From positions 2,666,001 to 2,730,000 of the forward strand of contig JASGIS010000001.1 in NCBI GenBank assembly GCA_047601745.1: a DNA stretch of 64,000 nucleotides, read 5' to 3'. The notes beneath the pieces are model-generated. The model was not told the DNA's origin. It was given only the letters and a program-made list of their open reading frames with translations, and did no database searches. Shown piece after piece: positions 57,025-64,000 of the stretch. Position 1 is the stretch's first letter. Each line of letters starts with the position of its first letter. The position numbers and the translations under genes are program-made. Source of the DNA: JAKPAM01 sp047601745 (GTDB lineage Bacteria; Pseudomonadota; Gammaproteobacteria; Burkholderiales; Burkholderiaceae_E).

Positions 57025-57689
57025 CGAATCGGCGTGTCGCCGGCGGCCGCGGGCGGATCGCCGGGCGGCGGCGAGTCGTCGGGCCGCTCGCCCTGCTCGT
57101 GAAAGCGCGCCAGCAACGCTTCGCGCCGCTGCTGCGCGTCGAGCAGCCATTCACAGAATTCGCGGACCGCGCCGTCGCCGGGTGCCGCCGTGCCGACGTA
57201 GTGAGCGATCCGGCGGACCTCGGGGGCGGCGTTGGCGACCGCGGCGGCCAGGCCGGCGTGGACCATCGCCGGCAGGTCGGGCCAGTCGTCGCCGACGAAC
57301 GCGATCTGCGCGGTCTGCAGCCCGGTGTCCCGGCACAGTTGCCGCATCGCCGCGTGTTTGTCCTTGACGCCCTGGATCACGTGGGGGATCGACAGCTCGC
57401 GGGCGCGCTGCGCGACGATCGCCGACTCGCGGCCGGTGATGATCGCCGTGCGCAGCCCGGCGCGGTGCAGCAGCACGATGCCCAGACCGTCCCGGACCGA
57501 AAAACGCTTGAACGCCTCGCCTTCGGGGCCGATGTGGATCGCGCCGTCGGTCATCGTTCCGTCGACGTCGAACGCCACGAGGCGGATCTCGCGCGCGCGC
57601 GCGAGCGCGTCGGCGCTGAGGGTCGGCAGGCGGACCGAACCGGGCGGGTGGCCGGCGGCAGCGGCGGGCGGTAGGGCGTTCGCGGTCAT
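57021..57689 (-). CDS. kdsC: 3-deoxy-D-manno-octulosonate-8-phosphate phosphatase
   Basis: A 222-residue HAD phosphatase that makes free KDO. HAD motif I AFDVDGTMTDG (about residues 38-48), motif II IITGRES (about 82-88) and motif III/IV KDKHAAM...IAFVGDDWPDLPAM (about 108-145) are intact. The protein is longer than the usual ~180 residues, with an Ala/Pro-rich N-terminal extension and a charged C-terminal tail. It overlaps lptC by 4 bp and follows kdsD by 11 bp, so KDO synthesis and LPS export are one transcript. Confidence 0.94.
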   Translation of the reverse strand: MTANALPPAAAAGHPPGSVRLPTLSADALARAREIRLVAFDVDGTMTDGAIHIGPEGEAFKRFSVRDGLGIVLLHRAGLRTAIITGRESAIVAQRARELSIPHVIQGVKDKHAAMRQLCRDTGLQTAQIAFVGDDWPDLPAMVHAGLAAAVANAAPEVRRIAHYVGTAAPGDGAVREFCEWLLDAQQRREALLARFHEQGERPDDSPPPGDPPAAAGDTPIR

Positions 57690-57700
57690 CGGCGCCTCGT

Positions 57701-58750
57701 TCAGGCCACCTTGGCGGCCAGCAGATCCTGGATGTGCAGCGCGCCGACCAGCCGGCCCTGGTCGTCCACGACCAGCAACTGGTTGATCCGGCGCTCCTCC
57801 ATCAGCCGCACGGCCTCGGCGGCCAGCGCATCGGGACCGATCGAGGCCGGCGAGCGCGTCATCACGTCGTCGATCCGCAGGTGGCGCAGGTCGCCGTCGC
57901 GTTCGAGCAGCCGGCGCAGGTCGCCGTCGGTGAAGATGCCGCGCACCGTGCCGTCGTCGTCGCAGATCGCGGTCATCGCGATCCGCTTGCGCGTGACTTC
58001 GAGGATCGCGTCGCGCAGCCCGGCACCCGGCGAGACGCGGGGGATCGCGTCGCCGGTGCGCATCACGTCGCTGACCCGCACCAGCAGCCGGCGGCCCAGC
58101 GCGCCGCCCGGATGCGACTGCGCGAAGTCGTCGGCGCCGAAGCCGCGCGCCTCGAGCAGCGTCACGGCCAGCGCGTCGCCCATCGCCAGCGCGGCGGTGG
58201 TGCTGGCCGTCGGCGCCAGGTTCAGCGGGCAGGCCTCGCGCGCGACGCCGGTGTACAGGTGGACGTCGGCGAGCTGCGCCAGCGGCGATTCGGGACGGCC
58301 GGTCATCGCGATCAGGCTGGCGCCCATGCGCTTGATCAGCGGCACGATCGCCAGCAGTTCCTCGGTCGTGCCGGAGTTGGACATCGCGATGAACACGTCC
58401 TGCCCGGTGACCATGCCCAGGTCGCCGTGGCTGGCCTCGGCCGGGTGGACGAAGAACGACGGCGTGCCGGTGGACGCCAGCGTGGCGGCGAGCTTGCGTG
58501 CGATGTGGCCGGACTTGCCGATGCCGCTGACGATGACGCGCCCCCGGCATGCGAGAATCGTCTCGCAGGCGGCGACGAACCGGTGGTCGAGATGGTCGAC
58601 CAGTGCGGCGACGGCGTCGGATTCGATGTTCAGGACGTCGGCGGCGCGCTGGCGCCAGCGCGCGTACCGGTCGTCGGTGGCGGGCGATGGCGCCGCGTCG
58701 GCGGGCCGGGGCGGGCGGGTGTCCGCGGGGGGGCGAGGTCCGGTTTTCAC
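57701..58750 (-). CDS. kdsD: Arabinose-5-phosphate isomerase (KdsD/KpsF family)
   Basis: A 349-residue enzyme converting ribulose 5-phosphate to arabinose 5-phosphate, the first KDO precursor. The start is GTG 58750, followed by a Pro-rich tail before the fold begins at YARWRQRAADVLNIE. The SIS domain has VIVSGIGKSGHIARKLAATLASTGTP, HGDLGMV and MSNSGTTEELL. Two CBS domains fill residues ~215-349 (DVMRTGDAIPRV, DVMTRSPASIG, INQLLVVDDQGRLVGALHIQDLL). It heads the kdsD-kdsC-lpt operon and is divergent from the Kef-type gene. Confidence 0.94.
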   Translation of the reverse strand: MKTGPRPPADTRPPRPADAAPSPATDDRYARWRQRAADVLNIESDAVAALVDHLDHRFVAACETILACRGRVIVSGIGKSGHIARKLAATLASTGTPSFFVHPAEASHGDLGMVTGQDVFIAMSNSGTTEELLAIVPLIKRMGASLIAMTGRPESPLAQLADVHLYTGVAREACPLNLAPTASTTAALAMGDALAVTLLEARGFGADDFAQSHPGGALGRRLLVRVSDVMRTGDAIPRVSPGAGLRDAILEVTRKRIAMTAICDDDGTVRGIFTDGDLRRLLERDGDLRHLRIDDVMTRSPASIGPDALAAEAVRLMEERRINQLLVVDDQGRLVGALHIQDLLAAKVA

Positions 58751-58843
58751 GCGCGAAGTATATAGAGAAGTCCACCGGGACGGACGAGTCGGGGTCGGGT
58801 CGTTCCGGCCCGTCCGGTCGTCTCGTCACGGAGAGATTTTCGT

Positions 58844-60844
58844 TTGCTGTCGGTTCTGGAACTCACGCTGATCCTGCTGGTGGCTGCCGTCGTGCTGGTC
58901 GTCGCGCTGCGTCGCGTGGGCTTGCCGCCGCTGGTCGCCTATCTGGCCGTCGGCGTGCTGCTCGGCCCGCACGCGACCGGCCTGGCGGCCAACCACGACG
59001 CGGTCCACGGCCTGGGCGAGATCGGCGTCGTGTTCCTGATGTTCTCGCTGGGCCTCGAGTTCAGCCTGCCCAAGCTCGTGTCGATGCGCACCCACGTGTT
59101 CGGCCTGGGCGGCGCGCAGGTGTCGACGACGATCCTCGCGGCGCTGGCGATCATCGTGCTGCTGCCGGCTGCCTGGCAGATCCCGATCCTGGGCGCCGAG
59201 CTGGACTGGCGCGCCGCGGTGGCGATCGGCGGTGCGGCGGCGATGTCGTCGACCGCGCTGGTCAGCAAGCTGCTGACCGAACGGCGCGAACTGGAGACCG
59301 ATCACGGCCAGCGGGTGTTCGCGGTACTGTTGTTCCAGGACATCGCCGTCATCCCGCTGCTGATCACGATTCCGGCGCTCGCCGGGCGGGCCGGCAGCCT
59401 GTGGATCAACCTGTCGCTGGCACTGTGCAAGGCCGCGCTGCTGCTGTTGCTGCTGCTGCGATTCGGGCCGAAGTGGATGGGGCGCTGGTTCAACGCCGTC
59501 GCGCGCCAGCGCTCGCACGAGTTGTTCACGCTGAACGTGCTGCTGGCCACGCTGCTTTTCGCCTGGCTGACGCACCAGGCGGGACTGTCGATGGAGCTGG
59601 GCGCGTTCGTCGCCGGCATGCTGATCGCCGAGACCGAGTTCCGCTACCAGGTCGAGGAGGACATCAAGCCGTTTCGCGACGTGCTGCTCGGGCTGTTCTT
59701 CGTGGCGGTCGGCATGCAGCTCGATCCGCGCGTGGTCGTCGAGCTGTGGCCGCGCGTGCTCGTCTACCTGACGCTGCCGTTGCTGATCAAGTTCGCGCTG
59801 ATCGCGCTGCTGGTGCGCGCGTTCGGCGGCATGACCGGCACCGCGATCCGTACCGGCATCTGGCTGGGCCAGGCCGGCGAGTTCGGCTTCGTACTGATCA
59901 GCCAGGCGTCCGGCACCGGTCTGCTGCCCGATCTGGCGGCCCAGCCGATCCTGGCGGCGATGCTGCTGTCGCTGCTGGTGTCGCCGCTGCTGATCCAGCA
60001 GGCCGGCCGCATCGCGCTGCGCTTTTCCGGTGCCGAATGGCTGCAGCGCTCGCTGCAATTGCAGCGGATCGCCGCGCGCAGCCTCGAACAGGACCGGCAC
60101 GTGATCATCTGCGGCTTCGGCCGCTGCGGGCAGGCGCTGGCGCACGTGCTCGAGACCGAGCAGGTGCCGCATCTCGCGCTGGACCTCGATCCCGACCGCG
60201 TCCGCCAGGCCGCCGGCAGCGGCGAGACCGTCGTCTACGGCGATTCGACCCGGCGCGAGACGCTGCAGGCCGCCGGCCTGCACCGGGCCCGGGCGCTGGT
60301 CATCACATTCGACGACACGCCGACCGCGATGCGGATCCTGCACGTGCTGCGGCAGCACGCGCCGGCGCTGCCGGTGCTGGTCCGCACCTCGCACGAATCC
60401 GACATCGAGCGGCTGCGGGCGGCCGGCGCGACCGAGGTCGTTCCCGAGATCGTCGAGGGCAGCCTGATGCTGGCCTCGCACGTGATGCTGCTGGCCGACG
60501 TGCCGCTGGCGCGCGTCCAGCACCGGGTCGCCCAGGTCCGCGAGGGGCGGTACGCGCTGCTCAGCGGGTTCTTCCCGGGCCTGGACGATCGCTCGCGCGA
60601 GCAGATCGAGCGGGCCGAGACCCATCTGCGCTCGATCGAGATCCGGCCCGGCAGTCCGCTCGTCGGCCGGCCGTTGACCGATCTGCCGCTCGAAGGCGCC
60701 CGCGTCAAGGTGGTGGTCCGGCACGGTCGGCGGTTCGCCGATCCGGACGGGGAATTGTTGCTCGAAGATGGCGATTTGCTGGTGGTTTCGGGCACGCTCG
60801 AGCAATTGGGCGGCACCGAGGCTAAAATTGCGTCCTTCCGGTGA
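58844..60844 (+). CDS. Monovalent cation:proton antiporter-2 (KefB/YbaL-like) with RCK domains
   Basis: A 666-residue protein. No ATG fits, so TTG 58844 with an upstream GGAGAG site is used. Twelve or so membrane segments cover residues 1-385: GEIGVVFLMFSLGLEFSLPKL, SSTALVSKLLTERRELETDHGQ and LFQDIAVIPLL are CPA2 landmarks. A TrkA-N NAD-binding domain follows (HVIICGFGRCGQALAHVLE..., about 415), then a TrkA-C domain (residues ~580-666). It probably exports potassium for protons under ligand control. Glutathione-gating residues of KefB/C cannot be confirmed by eye. Confidence 0.9.
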   Translation: MLSVLELTLILLVAAVVLVVALRRVGLPPLVAYLAVGVLLGPHATGLAANHDAVHGLGEIGVVFLMFSLGLEFSLPKLVSMRTHVFGLGGAQVSTTILAALAIIVLLPAAWQIPILGAELDWRAAVAIGGAAAMSSTALVSKLLTERRELETDHGQRVFAVLLFQDIAVIPLLITIPALAGRAGSLWINLSLALCKAALLLLLLLRFGPKWMGRWFNAVARQRSHELFTLNVLLATLLFAWLTHQAGLSMELGAFVAGMLIAETEFRYQVEEDIKPFRDVLLGLFFVAVGMQLDPRVVVELWPRVLVYLTLPLLIKFALIALLVRAFGGMTGTAIRTGIWLGQAGEFGFVLISQASGTGLLPDLAAQPILAAMLLSLLVSPLLIQQAGRIALRFSGAEWLQRSLQLQRIAARSLEQDRHVIICGFGRCGQALAHVLETEQVPHLALDLDPDRVRQAAGSGETVVYGDSTRRETLQAAGLHRARALVITFDDTPTAMRILHVLRQHAPALPVLVRTSHESDIERLRAAGATEVVPEIVEGSLMLASHVMLLADVPLARVQHRVAQVREGRYALLSGFFPGLDDRSREQIERAETHLRSIEIRPGSPLVGRPLTDLPLEGARVKVVVRHGRRFADPDGELLLEDGDLLVVSGTLEQLGGTEAKIASFR

Positions 60845-60881
60845 GTCCGGCCGCGCCGCTCCCGCATCACAAAAGCAACCA

Positions 60882-61769
60882 TTGGCTATCGATACCGATC
60901 ATCCCCCCCTTGACGAGGTTTTCCTGCGGATAGAGAACCTGGTGTTCGGCTATCCGGAACGGACGATCATCAACGGTGTTTCGATGACGTTCCGTCGCGG
61001 CGCCGTCGTCGGCCTGATGGGCGGCTCGGGCTCCGGCAAGACGACGATCCTCAAGCTGATCGGCGGTCAGCTCAAGCCGCGTTCCGGGCGCATCGTGTTC
61101 GACGGGCAGGACGTGAACACGCTGGACCGGCTGGGCCTGTACGCGCTGCGCCGGCGCATGGGCATGCTGTTCCAGTTCGGCGCGCTGTTCACCGACATGA
61201 CGGTGTTCGAGAACGTCGCGTTTCCGCTGCGCGAGCACACGGCGTTGCCCGAAGAGCTGATCCGCACGCTGGTGCTGATGAAGCTCGAGGCGGTCGGCCT
61301 GCGCGGGGCGGCGTCGCTGCGGCCGTCGCAGGTGTCGGGCGGCATGGCCCGGCGGGTGGCGCTGGCGCGGGCCACGGTGCTCGATCCGCCGCTGCTGATG
61401 TACGACGAGCCGTTCGCCGGCCTCGACCCGATTTCGCTCGGCACGATCGCCGCGCTGATCCGCTCGCTCAACGATGCGCTGGGCGCCACGTCGGTGATGG
61501 TCACGCACGACATCGACGAATCGCTGCGGATCTGCGATTACGCGTACGTGCTGGGCAACGGCGGCGTCATCGTCGGCGAGGGGACGCCCGAACAACTGCG
61601 CGCGTCGCAAGACCCTTACATGTGCCAGTTCCTGTACGGCAAGCGTGACGGGCCGGTGGCTTTCCACTACCCGGCCGAGCCGATCGCCGATGAACTGGGG
61701 CTGGCCTCGCGGGCTGGTGCTGGTGCTGGTGCCGGTGGGGCCGGCGACGAGCGGGAGCGTTCGCGATGA
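60882..61769 (+). CDS. mlaF: Phospholipid ABC transporter ATP-binding protein MlaF
   Basis: A 295-residue ATPase of the Mla system, which moves phospholipids between the two membranes. TTG 60882 is the only sensible start; the frame runs back into the antiporter gene. Walker A GGSGSGKTT (about 48-56), Q-loop MLFQFGALF, signature VSGGMARRVALARA (about 150) and Walker B LLMYDEPFAGLDP (about 171) are typical of Mkl/MlaF. The C-terminal tail is Ala/Gly-rich and longer than in E. coli. The stop overlaps mlaE. Confidence 0.93.
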   Translation: MAIDTDHPPLDEVFLRIENLVFGYPERTIINGVSMTFRRGAVVGLMGGSGSGKTTILKLIGGQLKPRSGRIVFDGQDVNTLDRLGLYALRRRMGMLFQFGALFTDMTVFENVAFPLREHTALPEELIRTLVLMKLEAVGLRGAASLRPSQVSGGMARRVALARATVLDPPLLMYDEPFAGLDPISLGTIAALIRSLNDALGATSVMVTHDIDESLRICDYAYVLGNGGVIVGEGTPEQLRASQDPYMCQFLYGKRDGPVAFHYPAEPIADELGLASRAGAGAGAGGAGDERERSR

Positions 61770-62551
61770 AGACGCTGATCGATCTGCTGGCCGCGCTGGG
61801 TGGCCTGGTGCGCAACCAGCTCGCCGGCCTGGGCGCCGGCACGCGGGCCTTCGTGCGGCTGTGCTGGGTCGGCTTGCTGGCCTGGCGCAGGCCGCGGCTG
61901 ATCATCGACCAGATCCACTTCATCGGCAATTATTCGATGCTGATCATCGTGGTCTCGGGCGTGTTCATCGGCGCGGTCCTGGCGTTCCAGGGCTTCAATA
62001 CGCTGCAGCGCTACGGGTCCGAGAACGCGCTGGGCATCCTGGTCGCGGTGTCGCTGGTGCGCGAGCTGGGTCCGGTCGTCACCGCGCTGCTGTTCGCCGG
62101 TCGCGCGGGCACGGCGCTGACCGCCGAGATCGGTCTGATGAAGGCCGGCGAGCAGTTGTCGGCGATGGAGATGATGGCGGTCGACCCGGTCGAGCGGGTG
62201 TTGGCGCCGCGCTTCGTCGCCGCGATCGTCGCGATGCCGATCCTGGCCGCGATCTTCTCGATGGTCGGGGTCTTCGGCGGCTACCTGATCGGCGTCAAGA
62301 TGATCGGCGTCGACGACGGCGCGTTCTGGTCGCAGATGCAGAGCAGCGTCGATACGATGGTCGACGTCGGCAATGGCGTCATCAAGAGCATCGTGTTCGG
62401 CATGATCTGCTCGTTCACGGCCGTCTACGAGGGCTACGAGGCCCAGGCGACGCCCGAGGGCGTGTCGCGAGCCACCACGCGGACCGTCGTGGTCTCGTCG
62501 CTGGCGGTGCTGGGCGCCGATTTCCTGTTGACGGCGCTGATGTTCAGTTGA
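61766..62551 (+). CDS. mlaE: Phospholipid ABC transporter permease MlaE
   Basis: A 261-residue MlaE/YrbE permease with five or six membrane segments. It has the conserved FIGNYSMLIIVVSGVFIGAVLAFQGFNTLQRYGSENALG region, the core LVRELGPVVTALLFAGRAGTALTAEIGLMKAGEQLSAMEMMAVDP (residues ~92-135), and the C-terminal YEGYEAQATPEGVSRATTRTVV. It overlaps mlaF by 4 bp (ATGA) and is followed by mlaD after 13 bp. Confidence 0.96.
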   Translation: MKTLIDLLAALGGLVRNQLAGLGAGTRAFVRLCWVGLLAWRRPRLIIDQIHFIGNYSMLIIVVSGVFIGAVLAFQGFNTLQRYGSENALGILVAVSLVRELGPVVTALLFAGRAGTALTAEIGLMKAGEQLSAMEMMAVDPVERVLAPRFVAAIVAMPILAAIFSMVGVFGGYLIGVKMIGVDDGAFWSQMQSSVDTMVDVGNGVIKSIVFGMICSFTAVYEGYEAQATPEGVSRATTRTVVVSSLAVLGADFLLTALMFS

Positions 62552-62564
62552 AGAAGGGGAGTCG

Positions 62565-63032
62565 ATGACAAAGCGAAGTATCGACGTGATGGTGGGCTTG
62601 TTCGTCGTCCTCGGCGTGCTGGCCATCGCGTTCCTGGCGCTGAAGGTGGCGAATCTGACGTCGTTCAGTTCGGCGCCCACCTACGAGTTGAAGGCCCGCT
62701 TCGACAACATCGGCGGACTGAAGCCGCGCGCGCCGGTCAAGAGCGCCGGCGTGGTCATCGGCCGCATCGTCGACATCCGGTTCGATGACGAGAGCTACCA
62801 GGCGCTGGTGACGATGACGCTGAACCAGGCCTACCGGTTCCCGAAGGACAGCTCGGCCAAGATCATGACCGCGGGCCTGCTCGGCGAGCAGTTCATCGGC
62901 CTGGAGCCGGGCGGCGATTCGGAGAATCTCGTCTCCGGCGACACGATCAAGATGACGCAGTCGGCGATCGTGCTCGAGAACCTGATCGGCCAGTTCCTGT
63001 ACGGCAAGGCGGCCGAAGGAGGACAGAAATGA
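62565..63032 (+). CDS. mlaD: MCE-domain phospholipid transport protein MlaD
   Basis: A 155-residue protein with a single N-terminal membrane helix (IDVMVGLFVVLGVLAIAFLALKVANL) and one MCE domain: YELKARFDNIGGLKPRAPVKSAGVVIGRIVDIRFDD, then AKIMTAGLLGEQFIGLEPGGD. Six copies form a periplasmic ring on the MlaE dimer through which lipids pass. Length is normal for Betaproteobacteria. It overlaps the mlaA start by 4 bp. Confidence 0.96.
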   Translation: MTKRSIDVMVGLFVVLGVLAIAFLALKVANLTSFSSAPTYELKARFDNIGGLKPRAPVKSAGVVIGRIVDIRFDDESYQALVTMTLNQAYRFPKDSSAKIMTAGLLGEQFIGLEPGGDSENLVSGDTIKMTQSAIVLENLIGQFLYGKAAEGGQK

Positions 63033-63805
63033 CCGGACGATCGATCGATCAAGGCGCGTCGCGTCGTCGCTCGGGGCTCGCCCGAGCAGTGGGCGCGGCG
63101 GCGCTGGCCGCCGCGTTGGCCGGCTGCGCGTCGACCGGCCAGCCAGGCGCGCAGCGCTCGAAGGACGATCCGCTCGAACCGATGAACCGCGTGGTGTTCG
63201 AGTTCAACGAAGCGATCGACCGCGCGGTGCTCAAGCCGGTCGCGCAGAAGTACACCGACTGGCTGCATCCGGGCGTGCGCGGCATGGTGTCCAATTTCTT
63301 CGGCAATCTGGTCGACGTGTGGACGGCGGCCAACCAGTTGCTGCAGGGCAAGCCGGTCCTGGCGCTGTCCGACCTGACGCGCTTCACGGTCAACACGACG
63401 TTCGGGTTCCTGGGCGTCGTCGACCTGGCCAGCGAGATCGGGCTCCAGAAACACAAGGAAGACTTCGGCCAGACGCTGGGTCGCTGGGGCGTCGGCCCCG
63501 GGCCGTACCTGGTGCTGCCGTTCTTCGGGATGTCGACGGTGCGCGACGCGATCGGCCTGGTGCCCGACTACTACGGCAACCTGCTGACGTACGCCGACCA
63601 CGACCGGTACTACTGGTCGGCGCGGACGCTCGAGGTCATCGACCTGCGTGCCGGTCTGCTGCCGGCCGAGAAACTGCTCGAAGGCGCGACGATCGACAAA
63701 TATTCGGCCTACCGCAACGGCTATCTGCAACGCCGTCGCAATCAGGTCTACGATGGCGACCCGCCGGAGGACGATGACGTCCCCAAATACGACGACGAGG
63801 ATTGA
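63029..63805 (+). CDS. mlaA: Outer-membrane lipoprotein MlaA (VacJ)
   Basis: A 258-residue lipoprotein. The signal peptide ends in lipobox LAAALAGCAS (Cys at about 32). The MlaA body shows DPLEPMNRVVFEFNEAIDRAVLKPVAQKY, then NFFGNLVDVWTAANQLLQGK, RFTVNTTFGFLGVVDLASEIGLQKHKEDFGQTLGRWGVGPGPYLVLPFFG and STVRDAIG. It removes misplaced phospholipid from the outer leaflet. In Betaproteobacteria mlaA lies inside the mla operon, as here, whereas in E. coli it is elsewhere. Confidence 0.95.
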   Translation: MTGRSIDQGASRRRSGLARAVGAAALAAALAGCASTGQPGAQRSKDDPLEPMNRVVFEFNEAIDRAVLKPVAQKYTDWLHPGVRGMVSNFFGNLVDVWTAANQLLQGKPVLALSDLTRFTVNTTFGFLGVVDLASEIGLQKHKEDFGQTLGRWGVGPGPYLVLPFFGMSTVRDAIGLVPDYYGNLLTYADHDRYYWSARTLEVIDLRAGLLPAEKLLEGATIDKYSAYRNGYLQRRRNQVYDGDPPEDDDVPKYDDED

Positions 63806-63912
63806 GACCGGGTGAAACGAGCCCGTTTTCCGGGCCGCCGGTTCCGCCGGCACGGCTGTAATGCCGTCCTCGGCCCCGTCGACCATCAGCGGTGCGATCA
63901 GAAAGGTGAAAA

Positions 63913-64000
63913 ATGGTTCCTGAACGTTCGAATTCCCGTCAGTTCCAACCGTCGGCACGCGTCGCCGGCCGCTGGAACGATGTTGCCCGTCGCCACCTGC
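63913..64000 (+). CDS. Start of a downstream mla operon gene, probably mlaC (cut by window edge)
   Basis: An open frame from ATG 63913 runs to the right edge (29 codons: MVPERSNSRQF... to ARRHL). An AAGGTG ribosome-binding site precedes it. In Betaproteobacteria the gene after mlaA is usually mlaC, encoding the periplasmic lipid carrier, so a signal peptide would be expected to follow. The visible residues show no domain, so the call is from position only. Confidence 0.45.
   Translation, partial: MVPERSNSRQFQPSARVAGRWNDVARRHL

Noticed and set aside
1..64000. CRISPR arrays, complete insertion sequences, integrase genes, rRNA, replication origin
   Set aside because: None seen: no regularly spaced repeats, no transposase or integrase motifs and no rRNA-like stretches.

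Overview
The window is high-GC and almost wall-to-wall coding. Its gene content and order (rapZ-hprK-ptsN-hpf-rpoN-lptB-lptA-lptC-kdsC-kdsD; lolB-ispE-tRNA-Gln-prs-rplY; mlaFEDA; mutM and mutY close together) point to a betaproteobacterium, most likely Burkholderiales. I cannot name a genus from the sequence.

Layout. 1-3.8 kb: the 5' part of an FAD-linked oxidase gene divergent from a MarR regulator, then a NitT/TauT-type ABC importer pair without its binding protein. 3.8-10 kb: a YdhR-like small protein, a TetR regulator beside a DUF2852 membrane protein (a perfect TetR-type palindrome lies between them), the wreck of a GntR regulator, a cupin, and a large fused indolepyruvate ferredoxin oxidoreductase. 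10-13.6 kb: a DUF4232 lipoprotein, a crotonase and a lipid-A-exporter-like ABC protein. 13.9-20.8 kb: two divergent operons that look like one catabolic unit. One encodes SDR dehydrogenase, PfkB-type kinase and class II aldolase; the other encodes a PotABCD-like importer with both permease domains fused. They share an AT-rich operator-like element. 20.8-22.6 kb: a small foreign-looking module with a DUF1016/YhcG-type PDDEXK nuclease, the stub of a Schlafen/AlbA_2 gene and a coupled mini-ORF. It is bracketed by a 46-bp direct repeat of the 3' end of ychF and joined to a ~95-bp dispersed repeat that also occurs at 13.6 kb.

22.6-45 kb: core genes ychF, pth, rplY, prs, tRNA-Gln, ispE, lolB, a TPR lipoprotein gene and mutM, in their usual Burkholderiales order but opened up by two inserts. 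The first holds a single-chain xanthine dehydrogenase (XdhA and XdhB fused) divergent from a 5'-nucleotidase. The second holds a crotonase, an ene-reductase, a DUF2189 protein, an MFS carrier and a fluoride-resistance operon (DUF190-crcB-DUF190) headed by what I read as a fluoride (crcB) riboswitch at about 34657-34768.

42.5-64 kb: a dynamin-like GTPase with a long octapeptide-repeat helix, mutY, a MaoC-phosphotransacetylase fusion with acetate kinase, a Lon-N protein, the PTS-Ntr/rpoN regulatory cluster, the lipopolysaccharide transport and KDO synthesis genes, a Kef-type antiporter and the start of the Mla phospholipid transport operon, which runs off the right edge. The right half is dominated by envelope biogenesis and nitrogen/carbon regulation; the left half is accessory catabolism and transport.
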